A stretch of DNA of 64,000 nucleotides from Pleodorina starrii (taxonomy: Eukaryota > Chlorophyta > Chlorophyceae > Chlamydomonadales > Volvocaceae): contig BRXU01000010.1 in assembly GCA_030267565.1 (NCBI GenBank), positions 2,910,501-2,974,500 on the forward strand, given 5' to 3'. The stretch's first letter is position 1; every line of letters begins with the position of its first letter. The notes beneath the pieces were generated by a model, which worked only from the letters and a program-made list of their open reading frames with translations, did not search any database and was not told where the DNA came from. The translations under genes were made by a program, and so were the position numbers. Positions 43,862-52,762 of this stretch are shown here, one piece after another.

Positions 43862-45115
43862 TCAGGCCACCACAGCACTGACTGGTGTTGCAGGTGCTGC
43901 CGCTGTGCCCAGTGTAAACTGCATGACTGCGTCCAATGTATTCTGGTTACTCTGCATCGGGCGCCTGCGCTGCAGCCGAAGCCGTTCCTTGTACTTGTTG
44001 ATTCGGTCAGTGTCCAGGGGAACATACCTGAGGTCCGATGTGATGTCGGACTCATTCATCTCCTCTATCTGTTGCCGCATCATGGACATGGGTGGGAAGT
44101 TGAGTGTGACCACTTTGCCACTGTTTCCATTCGCCATCTTGCAGAACTCATCAATGCTGAGGTGCCCCCCAAAGGACTGTAGCGCCAGCCGCGGTGGTGC
44201 AGGGCGCACAAGGTCGCCCAGGCCCATGCGCCGGCTGAGCAGGTTGAGGAGGCACTGGCGCTCAAACACGTCATCCACACTGTCATGGCTGCTGTTCATG
44301 TTGTATGCGGCGGCACAGCCCAGACTGCAAAAGCAGCCCATGACATGAAACATGCCGTCCGTAAACTTGACTGGCAATGAGAATGGCGGCGTGTCAAAAC
44401 CATGGCAGCACCAGAAGCACCACACATTAGTGGAGAGGGGCCAGTCACCACTCTTTGTCTTTTCCTCAAAATCCTTCAGCAAGTCAACCACACGCAGGGC
44501 GCCGGACTTTAGAGTGGCCGCATCAGCCTTGTTTTCGACTCGTGAGGTGATGCTTTCATCAATGCCTGACATGGGTCTGGCAGTGGAGCGGTTTGCCCGG
44601 GAGATGTTGTCCTCTGGTGCATTCCCGCTGGGGCAAGCAGTGGCTACACCTACCGACGACAGTATGTGGCATCCAGTATCAAAGGGCATGAAATTGCCCA
44701 TGGATACCATGCTCTCATCATTCTTCACCTCATGGTCATCCAGCCTGGCAAACTCCTGAAGGTCCTCATCATTGAGCGTGCCCAGAGATGCGCCCGGCGC
44801 ATCTGGCCTCACTCGCAACTTTAGGACCAGACTCTCCTCCGTGTCTGGCACGGCAGTGGGGGCTATAAGTGAGGACGCCATGGTGGAGGTGCACGCATAC
44901 ACATTTTTAGTGTTCTTTGGGGCGCTGCGACGCATAGCAGTTTGCTTAGGTGTGGCTGTCTTTGATGTGGCTGTCTTTGATGTGGCTGTCTTTGATGCGG
45001 CTGTCTTTGATGTGGCTGTCTTTGATGTGGCTGTCTTTGATGCTGTGTTCTGCTTGCGGCCACGCCCCTTGGCCACCACGACAGCTGCTGCTGCTTCAGG
45101 CACGTCCATGGTCAT
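43862..45115 (-). CDS. Late transcription factor VLTF-2-like zinc protein
   Basis: 417 residues. The diagnostic block at about 235-275 reads NVWCFWCCHGFDTPPFSLPV, followed by MGCFCSLGCAAAYN, matching the C-x2-CC...CFCS-C-AAYN zinc-binding core of poxvirus A1-like VLTF-2 found in Nucleocytoviricota. It is expected to drive late viral promoters in the factory. The N-terminus has a basic tail with seven KTA(T/A)SKT-like repeats (18-bp units at about 44950-45045), possibly a DNA-binding or localisation tail that varies in length. A TATA-like ggtataatag on the minus strand lies 30-40 bp upstream. Confidence 0.9.
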   Translation of the reverse strand: MTMDVPEAAAAVVVAKGRGRKQNTASKTATSKTATSKTAASKTATSKTATSKTATPKQTAMRRSAPKNTKNVYACTSTMASSLIAPTAVPDTEESLVLKLRVRPDAPGASLGTLNDEDLQEFARLDDHEVKNDESMVSMGNFMPFDTGCHILSSVGVATACPSGNAPEDNISRANRSTARPMSGIDESITSRVENKADAATLKSGALRVVDLLKDFEEKTKSGDWPLSTNVWCFWCCHGFDTPPFSLPVKFTDGMFHVMGCFCSLGCAAAYNMNSSHDSVDDVFERQCLLNLLSRRMGLGDLVRPAPPRLALQSFGGHLSIDEFCKMANGNSGKVVTLNFPPMSMMRQQIEEMNESDITSDLRYVPLDTDRINKYKERLRLQRRRPMQSNQNTLDAVMQFTLGTAAAPATPVSAVVA

Positions 45116-45234
45116 GCAATATTATGGAAGGCCCACCACCGTAATAACTATTATACCGCAATATGAGTAAAGTTCTTAGACCTTGGTTCATGCAAGGTAC
45201 ACTCTGTGTCCCACTTTTCCTGGACCCAGCTGTA

Positions 45235-45672
45235 TCACCGTGGGGTAGGTGGTCTATCTGCAGCAGCTGAAGCACGCTCCACCCATGATGCTGCATCTGC
45301 CGCCACAGCTCGGAAAATGCTGGGCTCACTAGATGCTGAGGCCGGTCCCTCCCGGCCGCCAGGCCGTGGATGAGCGCCATAGGCCATGTCGGGTTTGGTT
45401 CCAGCATCAGGATCAGGGCTACCATCGCCACCTGTGGGTTTTAATATCTGGTCCAGATGTGTGTTGATCACCGATTTTATGTACTTGATGTCCTGTGCCA
45501 GGAGCATAATCTGGTTGATACCAAAGGCGCATGCTGAAATCATTACCGCAAGCATGGCAAGAGAAAGGAGACCCATGCTGGCAGAGTAATGAGAGGGGTA
45601 TTTAGAGTGTTTTTTCTTGTTCTTCTGGCCACACTTTGTGTTTGATACATGTGACGCGTAGATGGAAGACAT
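45235..45672 (-). CDS. Single-span membrane protein with Pro/Ser-rich tail
   Basis: 145 residues from MSSIYASHVSNTK (45672). A basic region (CGQKNKKKHSKYPSHYS) precedes a transmembrane helix (LLSLAMLAVMISACAFGI), then a predicted coiled stretch (QIMLLAQDIKYIKSVINTHL) and a low-complexity tail (GGDGSPDPDAGTKP). The internal ATG at MGLLSLAML is another possible start. It resembles small virion membrane proteins in plan only. Confidence 0.6.
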   Translation of the reverse strand: MSSIYASHVSNTKCGQKNKKKHSKYPSHYSASMGLLSLAMLAVMISACAFGINQIMLLAQDIKYIKSVINTHLDQILKPTGGDGSPDPDAGTKPDMAYGAHPRPGGREGPASASSEPSIFRAVAADAASWVERASAAADRPPTPR

Positions 45673-45715
45673 GCGCTGTGTGGCCACCCACATTTGTCAA
45701 AAGTACCCCCACACG

Positions 45716-45826
45716 TCAGCGGCACAACTCCACCCCAGTGATCCCCAAGTCACTGCTGCTCATGACTATCTCTACTATGCGCTCAGTGTACACGTGCATG
45801 ATGAATCCATCTAAGGGGGATGGCAT
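45716..45826 (-). other. 36-codon ORF in an intergenic gap
   Basis: An ATG-started minus-strand frame reads MPSPLDGFIMHVYTERIVEI and ends ITGVELCR. Its composition is protein-like, but it is too short to judge. It may be a tiny gene or a relic of a larger one. Nothing else is seen between 45694 and 45919. Confidence 0.25.
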
Positions 45827-45919
45827 AGATAATACCTCACCGACGCATCTCCTCTAACAACCATAGCCTGTAGCAAGCCGCTCACACGCCTAATCAAAAG
45901 CAAGCAAAGCCCACATATC

Positions 45920-46675
45920 ATGCTTCATCACCTTTTGCCCGACCTTTTTGTGGATGGACTTCATGGCATTGGCTGCCCCATGGCGACCACTTCTGAGGCC
46001 ACTGGTGGCCGTCAGTCATCTGAAGCATTAGATTCACAATTCCTGACTAAACTTATGGATGCAATAGCAAAGCAGCAGCAGAGTGTGCCACGCTGTCCAG
46101 CAGATCGCCCTACACGCAGCCCAGCCACCACTTCAGCAGCCACACACCAAAGTGCACACACTGCTGCCAATGCCACTGCTGCCACTGCTGCGGCTGCCGG
46201 TTCCCTGCATCCAGAGGTGTCTGATGTAGACACCCTCCTGCGCCACCTGTTTGGCAGTAGTGGTTTGGACCCGTCAGCTGAAACAGCCCGCACTCCCCAG
46301 GCCGACGCATCATGTCGCAAGATGGAGGCTGATGGTGTCCGGTGGGAGGTGCTTGAAGATGATGACAATTACGCTGTCATAGTTGATGCACCTGGTGTCA
46401 AGAAACAGGATGATGTGGCGGTCACGTACACTGACCGTGTGCTGCAGATTGAGATGGATGTGCAGCGGCCGCAAGATGTCCAGCACATGCGTTTGGTGAC
46501 CAGTCAGGGACAGAGAGTCGGTCGGGTGTCCCACACACTCAAACTCAACCGTGCATCCCCACTCATGGCGCCTGGAGCCATCACGGCTCGACTTGAATCC
46601 GGGCAGCTGATCGTGAAGGTCCAGAAAGCAAAGGACCCTCGCTCATCACCCCCCCTTCGTGTCCAAGTGGACTAG
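45920..46675 (+). CDS. Small heat-shock protein (Hsp20/alpha-crystallin)
   Basis: 251 residues. The C-terminal ~100 form an alpha-crystallin-type domain: VRWEVLEDDDNYAVIVDAPG, the VKKQDDVAVTYTDRVLQIEM strand pair, HTLKLNRASPL and the ARLESGQLIVKV strand before the tail. The N-terminal half is low complexity (Ala/Thr/Ser), as in many such chaperones. Hsp20 proteins bind unfolding proteins without ATP. The ATG at 45980 (MATTSEATGG) is an equally good start. Viral Hsp20 genes are known in several algal and amoebal viruses. Confidence 0.85.
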   Translation: MLHHLLPDLFVDGLHGIGCPMATTSEATGGRQSSEALDSQFLTKLMDAIAKQQQSVPRCPADRPTRSPATTSAATHQSAHTAANATAATAAAAGSLHPEVSDVDTLLRHLFGSSGLDPSAETARTPQADASCRKMEADGVRWEVLEDDDNYAVIVDAPGVKKQDDVAVTYTDRVLQIEMDVQRPQDVQHMRLVTSQGQRVGRVSHTLKLNRASPLMAPGAITARLESGQLIVKVQKAKDPRSSPPLRVQVD

Positions 46676-46725
46676 TTGCAATACGTTATACCTCCGTCAG
46701 ACCGGATAAAGTTTGACATAACATC

Positions 46726-46795
46726 CGTGGAGCAGAGTGTTTCGCCTGCAACATTGCTATACGGTTCTATTCCCGACTTAACATGAGTGCAGCAC
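46726..46795 (-). mobile_element. Relic of a Fanzor-transposon left end
   Basis: ggagcagagtgtttcgcc, then tgcaacattgctatacggtt and ctattcccgacttaac match, with many changes, the reversed left end of copy A (ggagcagagtgctgcacc... cggtttctatttccaactta). The terminal CAGGTGTA is degraded to catgagtg. An old insertion. Confidence 0.7.
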
Positions 46796-47018
46796 CCATT
46801 TGTTTTGTAATGGCATGCCAAACACGGGTATCTACAAGGTTTAGCAGGCCCCTAATTCCAGGCGGCGGGGGGGACTCAAATCCGAACATATGCTCAACAA
46901 ATATGCGTGTTCCCACCTTGAGATGTGTAAGCCCAAACCATCTGCCCGATGGCTACATCATCATACATGCCCAAAGGAACACTTTGGGCACAAACGTTAC
47001 CGTGAAAGGACCTGAAGG

Positions 47019-47186
47019 ATGTCGAGGGTTCACGTGTTGAATCATGTTTTCCAGGCGGGTTTGACCAACTCACACCGCGTCCGAGTGCTGAAGGGACAGC
47101 CCAAACCTTACAAATCTCTGACCATTCATGTTGCTGCAGCTGATGCAACATATACCATCACAATATTGCGAAAATCTAGAATATAG
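47019..47186 (+). pseudogene. 55-codon ORF, possible gene remnant
   Basis: ATG at 47019 opens MSRVHVLNHVFQAGLTNSHR, then VRVLKGQPKPYKSLTIHV, ending LRKSRI. Composition is protein-like. Just upstream, another frame (HLPDGYIIIHAQRNTLGTNV) also looks coding up to about 47025, which suggests a frameshifted larger gene. Not recognised. The rest of 46796-47300 shows nothing else. Confidence 0.3.
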
Positions 47187-47301
47187 TGGCGTGGTGGGCG
47201 CCACAGTCCTACGGAGCCCAAACATGGATGTTTGATGCGATGCGGTGCACGTCTCTAAAGCAGACACGTCTCTAAAGATCTAATATCGGTTTGGGGGACC
47301 A

Positions 47302-47510
47302 CTGCGCCAATCACTGGACCAATCACTGGACCAATCACTGCACCAATCACTGCACCAATCACTGCACCAATCACTGGACCAATCACTGGACCAATCACTG
47401 GACCAATCACTGGACCAATCACTGGACCACTGCACCAATCACTGGACCACTGCACCAATCACTGGACCACTGCACCAATCACTGGACCACTGCACCAATC
47501 ACTGGACCCG
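47302..47510. repeat. 12-bp tandem array, unit ACCAATCACTGG
   Basis: About ten units ACCAATCACTGG/ACCAATCACTGC, then longer 20-bp units with an extra ACCACTGC. The plus strand carries ACCAATCA, the complement of the core in the arrays at 1.3 and 32.4 kb. The array ends about 80 bp before the ATG at 47589. Confidence 0.9.
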
Positions 47511-47588
47511 CTAGCCAACCAACTACAACAGTCAGATAAGACCCATCCACTGATACTGCTGCCCCCTGCTAGTTTGCCTGCCGTTTTG

Positions 47589-48041
47589 ATGGAAAACATA
47601 TCATCATCATCCGCCGCTGTTACCAAGGTTGTGGACGAGCTGTTAGCCTTGCGGGGCTTTTGGCCTCCTAGAACCGACGCCCAAGAAGCAGTAGCCGCCG
47701 CCACCTTGACGCCGGAGCACATCAACGGCCTTGTCGAGCGCCTAGACCGCATCATGGACGGCACCCTGGAGCCAGGTGATGATAACACCTATTTCGAGCA
47801 CGGCAAGCAGTACCAGGTCACCCAGACGCTGACAAACCTGGCCGGGCAGGACCCACGGTACCCGGCCATGATGCTCCAGGCGCGCGTCGGGCGGTGCCTG
47901 ATGGACCTCATCCTGGACAGCAAAGCAGACATCCATCCCTACGTGAAGGAATCAGCCATGAACGCCATGCGGAACCTGGAGTCCCACTTGGGCCGGGATG
48001 CCCTGAAAACGAACTGCAGCCTGTTCCCGGACAACGACTGA
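47589..48041 (+). CDS. Unknown helical protein
   Basis: 150 residues from MENISSSSAAVTKVVDELLA (47589; a TTG at 47574 is unlikely). It is mostly helical, with TLTPEHINGLVERLDRIMDG, then YQVTQTLTNLAGQDPRYPAM and MDLILDSKADIHPYVKESAM. GC content is clearly higher than the flanking repeats, and codon use is uniform. No known motif. It stands alone between the CCAAT-like array and the transposon-split ORF. Confidence 0.65.
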   Translation: MENISSSSAAVTKVVDELLALRGFWPPRTDAQEAVAAATLTPEHINGLVERLDRIMDGTLEPGDDNTYFEHGKQYQVTQTLTNLAGQDPRYPAMMLQARVGRCLMDLILDSKADIHPYVKESAMNAMRNLESHLGRDALKTNCSLFPDND

Positions 48042-48187
48042 CTATTCTTTTTTGGGGGGGGGTGTCTTGCTTGTGTCACCACCAGTACCGTACCCATCCA
48101 GAGCAGTCTTTGCGTAAAATTTTAGAGGATACTGTCCAAGTTACAGTTGATCTCAGCCAAAAACAATTCTATTTTCAAAAAGCTTTC

Positions 48188-48585
48188 CTACTCTATCTTT
48201 TGAGTAGTTTCATCACACAGAATACACCTGGGTTAAGTCGGGAATGGAAACCGAGTATCCACACACCGACCGCTCCCGAGACAGTTCTCTCAAGAAGGGG
48301 CTAGCCCCACGTGCGACTTAGCCTGCCCGCAACACCCTATTTCCGACTTAACGCAGGTGTAGCGCTCCTCTGGGCGCGGCAATGCAGGCCGGTCGTCTTT
48401 TTGTTGGGTGTACAGCCTGTAGAGATGCGTGTATGGTCAGGCATGGCAAAGTTTTGGAGGTCGACGCTGCGTTTCTTGGTGTAGCAGCGCAGTATAATTC
48501 GTATTAATGCTCCACGCCGTTTCTTTGCATGACGATGGCTATTCCAAGAAGTAGCAACAGCCCCTGGCGGGAACTTGTGTGCCAC
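48188..48585 (-). pseudogene. Basic ORF split by transposon copy D
   Basis: A GTG at 48585 opens MAHKFPPGAVATSWNSHRHA and continues (RRGALIRIILRCYTKKRSVD) to the TA at 48360. Beyond the other TA (48223) it resumes with ILCDETTQKIE and a stop at 48188. Omitting the 137 inserted bases gives exactly 87 codons with the stop. No ATG is found, as a TAG lies six codons upstream, so it may already have been a fragment. Very basic; function unknown. Confidence 0.4.
48223..48361 (-). mobile_element. Fanzor-transposon copy D (139-bp MITE-like derivative)
   Basis: Both inverted ends with TA borders are present. Inside remain only about 25 bp from the left end and the complete conserved 3' segment with GGGGCTAGCCCC. 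No coding sequence is left. It looks like a non-autonomous miniature element. Confidence 0.9.
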
Positions 48586-48674
48586 GATCTTGGTCTACTG
48601 CACCTGCATGAAACGGGGAATGGGCGCAAGCGTGAACGATGCATCGACCAATCACGACCAATCATATAATAATG

Positions 48675-49769
48675 TTAGTAGTTGGTGAAGTCGACCCGGT
48701 TTGAGGCCGTGAGGTAGAGGGGCATGCCCATGCGGTCTGCTGGATCCTTGTAGATCGTCCTGGATGGCCCACGCAAATACCGCGCGGCAATGTCCTCCAG
48801 GCTCAGCGCATAGTTGTAGTATGAAAATGATGCCATGCGCGCGCCTCTCATACCGGACTCGCCTCTTCTGTGGGGGAGAATGTTGAGGGCGCCATTGTTC
48901 TGGCGCAGCGTGGACCTCACACGCGACACCTGGTACAGCATGTCGTTTAGGTAGTACTTGACCACCACGCCGTTCTCAAAGTCATTGATTGGCACATTGT
49001 CCTCAAACACCAGGGTGAGCATGACCCAATAGTTTGCCATCAGCGACGCTGCGTTGCGGCGCATGGCCGAGTCATCGGTGTCCTGGCGGTTGATGATGCT
49101 CACACGCTGGTCTGGATCATCCGCTGTGTTGAACTCAACCACCAACTCCCTGTAGCTTGAGCCGAATCGCACGAGTGGGCAACGGATGAAGAGGTCGGCT
49201 GCATTGGAGGTGTTGAGCACTCCATCTGATGGTGTACGCACATAGCGGTAGGGCTTCATGCTGCCACGTGAAAACAGGATTTTATTCCGGACATTGTCAT
49301 CACTCACATTGGTCATGTAGAGCCACAGTGAATACGTGAACTGGGCGCCGCCCTTGCGGTTGACGGATCGTGGCAGCGACAGGAAAGTGGGGGATGCGGT
49401 GTTGCTGGTGTTGTACGACTTGTTCACAAACGACGCGCAGTCGACGTAGCCATTGATGATCTCTGTCTCCTTCGGGGAGCTGCTACCCAGCTTGCGATCA
49501 ATGACCAGTTTGTCCGTGCGCATGACCAGCAGCGACAGCCAATACACGCCCAGGGCCAGGATCAATCCTACCACCACCTGCAGCACAATGTTGGCACTGG
49601 AGGGACTGCCATCGGGACTGGTTAGCCAGGTATGTATCTTTCCAAGTTGCAGGCCTTGTTGCCCTTGCTGCCCTTGTTGGCCTTGTTGGCCTGGCTTGGG
49701 GGGTCTTGCAGATTGAAGGGGGGCGCTTGGGAAGGGTTTTCCGGGTTGTTGACCTTGGGCTGCGGCCAT
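48675..49769 (-). CDS. Membrane-anchored LamG/concanavalin-like protein 1
   Basis: 364 residues: an N-terminal Gln/Gly/Pro-rich cytoplasmic tail (PGQQGQQGQQGQQ), a transmembrane helix (ANIVLQVVVGLILALGVYWL), then a beta-sandwich domain with FTYSLWLYMTNVSDDNVRNK, FVDCAS-type cysteine, WVMLTLVFEDNVP and the closing YYNYALSLEDIAARYLRGP. This is the LamG/ConA-like lectin pattern (usual ending Y--ALS--DI---Y--GP). It probably binds glycans on the virion or host surface. It is a tandem paralogue of the next gene and lies 71 bp downstream of it. Confidence 0.85.
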   Translation of the reverse strand: MAAAQGQQPGKPFPSAPLQSARPPKPGQQGQQGQQGQQGLQLGKIHTWLTSPDGSPSSANIVLQVVVGLILALGVYWLSLLVMRTDKLVIDRKLGSSSPKETEIINGYVDCASFVNKSYNTSNTASPTFLSLPRSVNRKGGAQFTYSLWLYMTNVSDDNVRNKILFSRGSMKPYRYVRTPSDGVLNTSNAADLFIRCPLVRFGSSYRELVVEFNTADDPDQRVSIINRQDTDDSAMRRNAASLMANYWVMLTLVFEDNVPINDFENGVVVKYYLNDMLYQVSRVRSTLRQNNGALNILPHRRGESGMRGARMASFSYYNYALSLEDIAARYLRGPSRTIYKDPADRMGMPLYLTASNRVDFTNY

Positions 49770-49840
49770 GTGCTTGGGCGGTGTGGTGCGCGGGCAGGCA
49801 ATATATCCTTGTTTCTTACGTCTTGTTTTTTTTGCTGCAC

Positions 49841-50767
49841 TTACACATCATCACTGATCTTGTACACCGGCGACCGCAGTCCGTACATTGACAGCCCAAT
49901 TGCTGATAGGAAACTGGTGCGCACGGGACCACGGTTGTACACCTTCATGACGTCGCGCTGGCTGAGCGCATAGCTGAAGAACTGCACATTGCTGATGAAG
50001 CTGCGTGACGGCGCGCTTCGGTCTCCAATGAAAATGGAGCCACCGGTCGCACGAAAGATGGCACGTGATCTTCCATCATTGCCATCCAATGCATCGGTGA
50101 TGTTGGTCACACTGTAAAGCTCTCCATCCATAAACACCGAAAGCACCGAATCCTGCACAGACACTGCGACATGCACCCAGCGCTGCAGCGGCAGATACTC
50201 GATATTGGATATGACATAATTGCTGCTGGCGGCGAGCACGCCATCGAGACTGGTCACCACAGAGGACTGGTTGGTACGCATGGCCACGTGCACGCGGTTG
50301 GTCGATCGGTTCAGAAAGATCAGGGGTGATGATGTGCCGAGTTTATCCGCGGAGCCACCCCGGCGAATGATCATGCGGTGCTTGTCGCTGGCATCATAGT
50401 CAGCCAGGTACAGCCACATGGAATATGTGAACTCTTGGCCATTGGACGCGGGCAGCTTTGTTGCATCAAACACATACGGCAACTGTGAGGAGGCGGATGC
50501 CCCGTCCAGGCGCAACACCGTGTCGGTCACATTGACACTCGTCATGTTTGAGCTGCGTACAACGCCCACTAGCCACACGATCACAACAACCAGCACGATG
50601 AGTGTGAGTGCCACAAAGACGACAATTCCATGGGACCGGACAGCATCCTTGACCTTGCCCACAGCATCATTGACGCGTGTGCGTGCTTCTCCGCTTAGCT
50701 TGCCAATGTCTGCACCCCCCTTGTGGTGGAATCCAGGTTTTTTGCTGTGTATGGCATGATAGGGCAT
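49841..50767 (-). CDS. Membrane-anchored LamG/concanavalin-like protein 2
   Basis: 308 residues with a transmembrane helix (GIVVFVALTLIVLVVVIVWL) near residue 50 followed by a LamG-type domain: FTYSMWLYLADYDASDKHRM, WVHVAVSVQDSVLSVFMDGE and the end FFSYALSQRDVMKVYNRGPV. Sequence and order match the neighbour at 48675-49769, so the pair arose by duplication and has diverged. Likely a virion envelope or inner-membrane protein. A long TATA repeat lies 17-33 bp upstream of the start. Confidence 0.85.
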   Translation of the reverse strand: MPYHAIHSKKPGFHHKGGADIGKLSGEARTRVNDAVGKVKDAVRSHGIVVFVALTLIVLVVVIVWLVGVVRSSNMTSVNVTDTVLRLDGASASSQLPYVFDATKLPASNGQEFTYSMWLYLADYDASDKHRMIIRRGGSADKLGTSSPLIFLNRSTNRVHVAMRTNQSSVVTSLDGVLAASSNYVISNIEYLPLQRWVHVAVSVQDSVLSVFMDGELYSVTNITDALDGNDGRSRAIFRATGGSIFIGDRSAPSRSFISNVQFFSYALSQRDVMKVYNRGPVRTSFLSAIGLSMYGLRSPVYKISDDV

Positions 50768-50783
50768 GGCGAGCAGAAGACTG

Positions 50784-50800
50784 AATATATATATATAAAA
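50784..50800 (-). promoter_or_regulatory. TATA repeat before the LamG gene 2
   Basis: atatatatatataaaa (plus strand) sits 17-33 bp before the start at 50767 and just beyond the stop of the RFC-like gene, so the spacer of 39 bp is mostly promoter. A similar cttataatc box (52424-52432) precedes the RFC-like gene itself. Confidence 0.45.
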
Positions 50801-50806
50801 ACTTTC

Positions 50807-52402
50807 CTAGGCTTCTTTCTGTTTGGAGGTGGATATAAGAATTGTGGCTGCCTTGCGCTGGCGCCTTGTGCTGCTCGCTTGCCCCCTTGCCCCCCTTGTC
50901 GGGATTGCCCCCTGTCCAGGCTTGCATGCAGGGCCCCCTGCGCGCCCGCGCCGGGGAGCACGACCTCGATTCAACACCTTGCGACTCACGCCCCCCACCT
51001 GCTCACAGTAGGGAGTTGCCAACTGCCGAAGCTGTTCTCCCACTGTCATGTCGGCCCCGATGAGCTCCGACCAGCGTGCACCGCCATGTGACTCCAGCGC
51101 ATGAGCACATGCATCATACAGGACTTCTCGCACACCGTGCCGTGTCCCTAGGCCCCACTGTCTGAAACATGCGTGTGTGCGCTTTTCAGTGTGGTACTTT
51201 TGAGCTGTACGCGTCAAGATCTGTGTGAACCCGTACTCGGGGTGGGGTTTGCTTGCATCCATGGTGCGGTGTGTTGCTTCGGTCCGGTGTGAGGCTTCCA
51301 CACACATGAGCTTGCACCGCAGGATCGCAACAACATCCCCCAACACCATATCAGTGCCAAACAGGTTGTTGCACTCTATCACGTGCATATGATGCAGCGA
51401 CCAGGCCAGGCGCCGCTTCACAGCCAAAATGCCGCTGCTGCCAACGCCCCCTTGCATTGCGACATGTTTGGCAACATTGTCATAATAGAGCAGCGACACC
51501 ACAGTGGGGTCGTAACCCGTCAAGGAATCGGATTCCCTGGGGGGCACGGAGCCAGACAGCACCCTGGCCAGAACATCATAGGTGCTGCAGTCACGCAGGG
51601 AGAGCTCCATGAGTGCCTCACGTGCCGCCATTGTGCCATCACCACCCCCGCCGCACTCGCCACCCCCGCCCATGCCACATGTGCCACCTCCAACGCACGG
51701 GACGACGCCCGTTGCATCTAACCGTGCCAGATACTGAATAAAGGATGCCCGGACTGCCCCGCCCATCTGGCGGCATGTATGCATCAGGCTCTGGGCATCC
51801 AGCTGCCGGCCAGCCGCCTGGAGCCGGCCCTCAATATGGGAGAATGCTTGCTCGGCAGTAGGATGGTGCAGCCGAATCACCTGTGCATACCTCTTGAGCT
51901 CTGTGAGCTTCCGCTCATCTGTGGCCGTCATGATTACGCACAATCCACTCTTAACAAAGGCCGCATCACGCACAAATGTCAACAGGGTGCCCTGCACCAA
52001 CCTGTCCATCGCGTGCATGCCATCCACATCCTCAAGCAGGAGGACCCTGCGACTCATCCAAAAGTATGTGTTCACGCCACGGTTGTCTCTTGCCGCTTCC
52101 ATCTTTCGCAGCAGACCCTTTGCACCATCGGCCGCTATGTCATCCGTGGTCAACCTGTTCACATCTGCATGCACTTCTTCTAGCAGCAGGTTACATACAG
52201 TGGTCTTGCCACAGCCAGTGGGGCCGCTGACCAGGATGGCGGCAGCAGCATCTGTCCTGCCCAAGTGATGGCGCAGGGCATGGATGGCATCTCTGTTACA
52301 AATAAAGTCGGATAACTGTCCCACTGCCAGCACGTCAAGAAAGTATGCTGTCATGAGGCCTGTGTCAGCAGTGAACCCCATCCACCTCTTGACCCTCCCC
52401 AT
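50807..52402 (-). CDS. Clamp-loader-like AAA+ ATPase (RFC large-subunit type)
   Basis: 531 residues. Walker A VSGPTGCGKTTVCNLL lies near residue 58 and Walker B RRVLLLEDVDGMH near 118; sensor-1-like VIMTATDERK follows. The helical region after it (LDAQSLMHTCRQMGGAVRAS, then SLRDCSTYDVLARVLSG) matches the RFC1/Rad17 layout, with the RFC1-like YYDNVAKHVAMQG segment. It would load the sliding clamp for viral DNA replication. The C-terminus has a basic low-complexity tail (GRAPRRGRAGGP...). A glycine-rich linker interrupts the domain near residue 245. Confidence 0.85.
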   Translation of the reverse strand: MGRVKRWMGFTADTGLMTAYFLDVLAVGQLSDFICNRDAIHALRHHLGRTDAAAAILVSGPTGCGKTTVCNLLLEEVHADVNRLTTDDIAADGAKGLLRKMEAARDNRGVNTYFWMSRRVLLLEDVDGMHAMDRLVQGTLLTFVRDAAFVKSGLCVIMTATDERKLTELKRYAQVIRLHHPTAEQAFSHIEGRLQAAGRQLDAQSLMHTCRQMGGAVRASFIQYLARLDATGVVPCVGGGTCGMGGGGECGGGGDGTMAAREALMELSLRDCSTYDVLARVLSGSVPPRESDSLTGYDPTVVSLLYYDNVAKHVAMQGGVGSSGILAVKRRLAWSLHHMHVIECNNLFGTDMVLGDVVAILRCKLMCVEASHRTEATHRTMDASKPHPEYGFTQILTRTAQKYHTEKRTHACFRQWGLGTRHGVREVLYDACAHALESHGGARWSELIGADMTVGEQLRQLATPYCEQVGGVSRKVLNRGRAPRRGRAGGPACKPGQGAIPTRGARGQASSTRRQRKAATILISTSKQKEA

Positions 52403-52516
52403 GCCACTCCCCTTCTAAGCCATCTTATAATCTGCAAGGGGCACTGAGTTTACGTGGAGTTGCACAAATTGTACTCTGTATTTATATTATGTGGCCCCGG
52501 AGACACAAAAACGAGC

Positions 52517-52762
52517 TACACCTGCGTTAAGTCGGAAATAAAAACGGCTAGCAATGTTGCAGGCGCAGCACTCTGCTTTCGCCATGCGGCACTGAACTTG
52601 TACGGCTACGGGGCCCCGGGCGGGGCCGCCGGTACGGCTACGGGGCCGCCGGGGCGGGCAGGCTAAGTCGCACGTGGGGCTAGCCCCTTCTTGAGAGAAC
52701 TGCCCTCGGGAGCGGTCGGTGTGTGGATACTCGGTTTCCATTCCCGACTTAACCCAGGTGTA
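52517..52762 (+). mobile_element. Fanzor-transposon copy E (246-bp MITE-like derivative)
   Basis: Complete ends bordered by TA at 52517 and 52762. Inside are about 90 bp of the left part, a GC-rich filler (ggggccccgggcggggccgcc and similar), and the full conserved 3' segment. No ORF. It is inserted in the end of the coiled-coil gene, whose stop codon now lies in the element's right tip. Confidence 0.9.
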
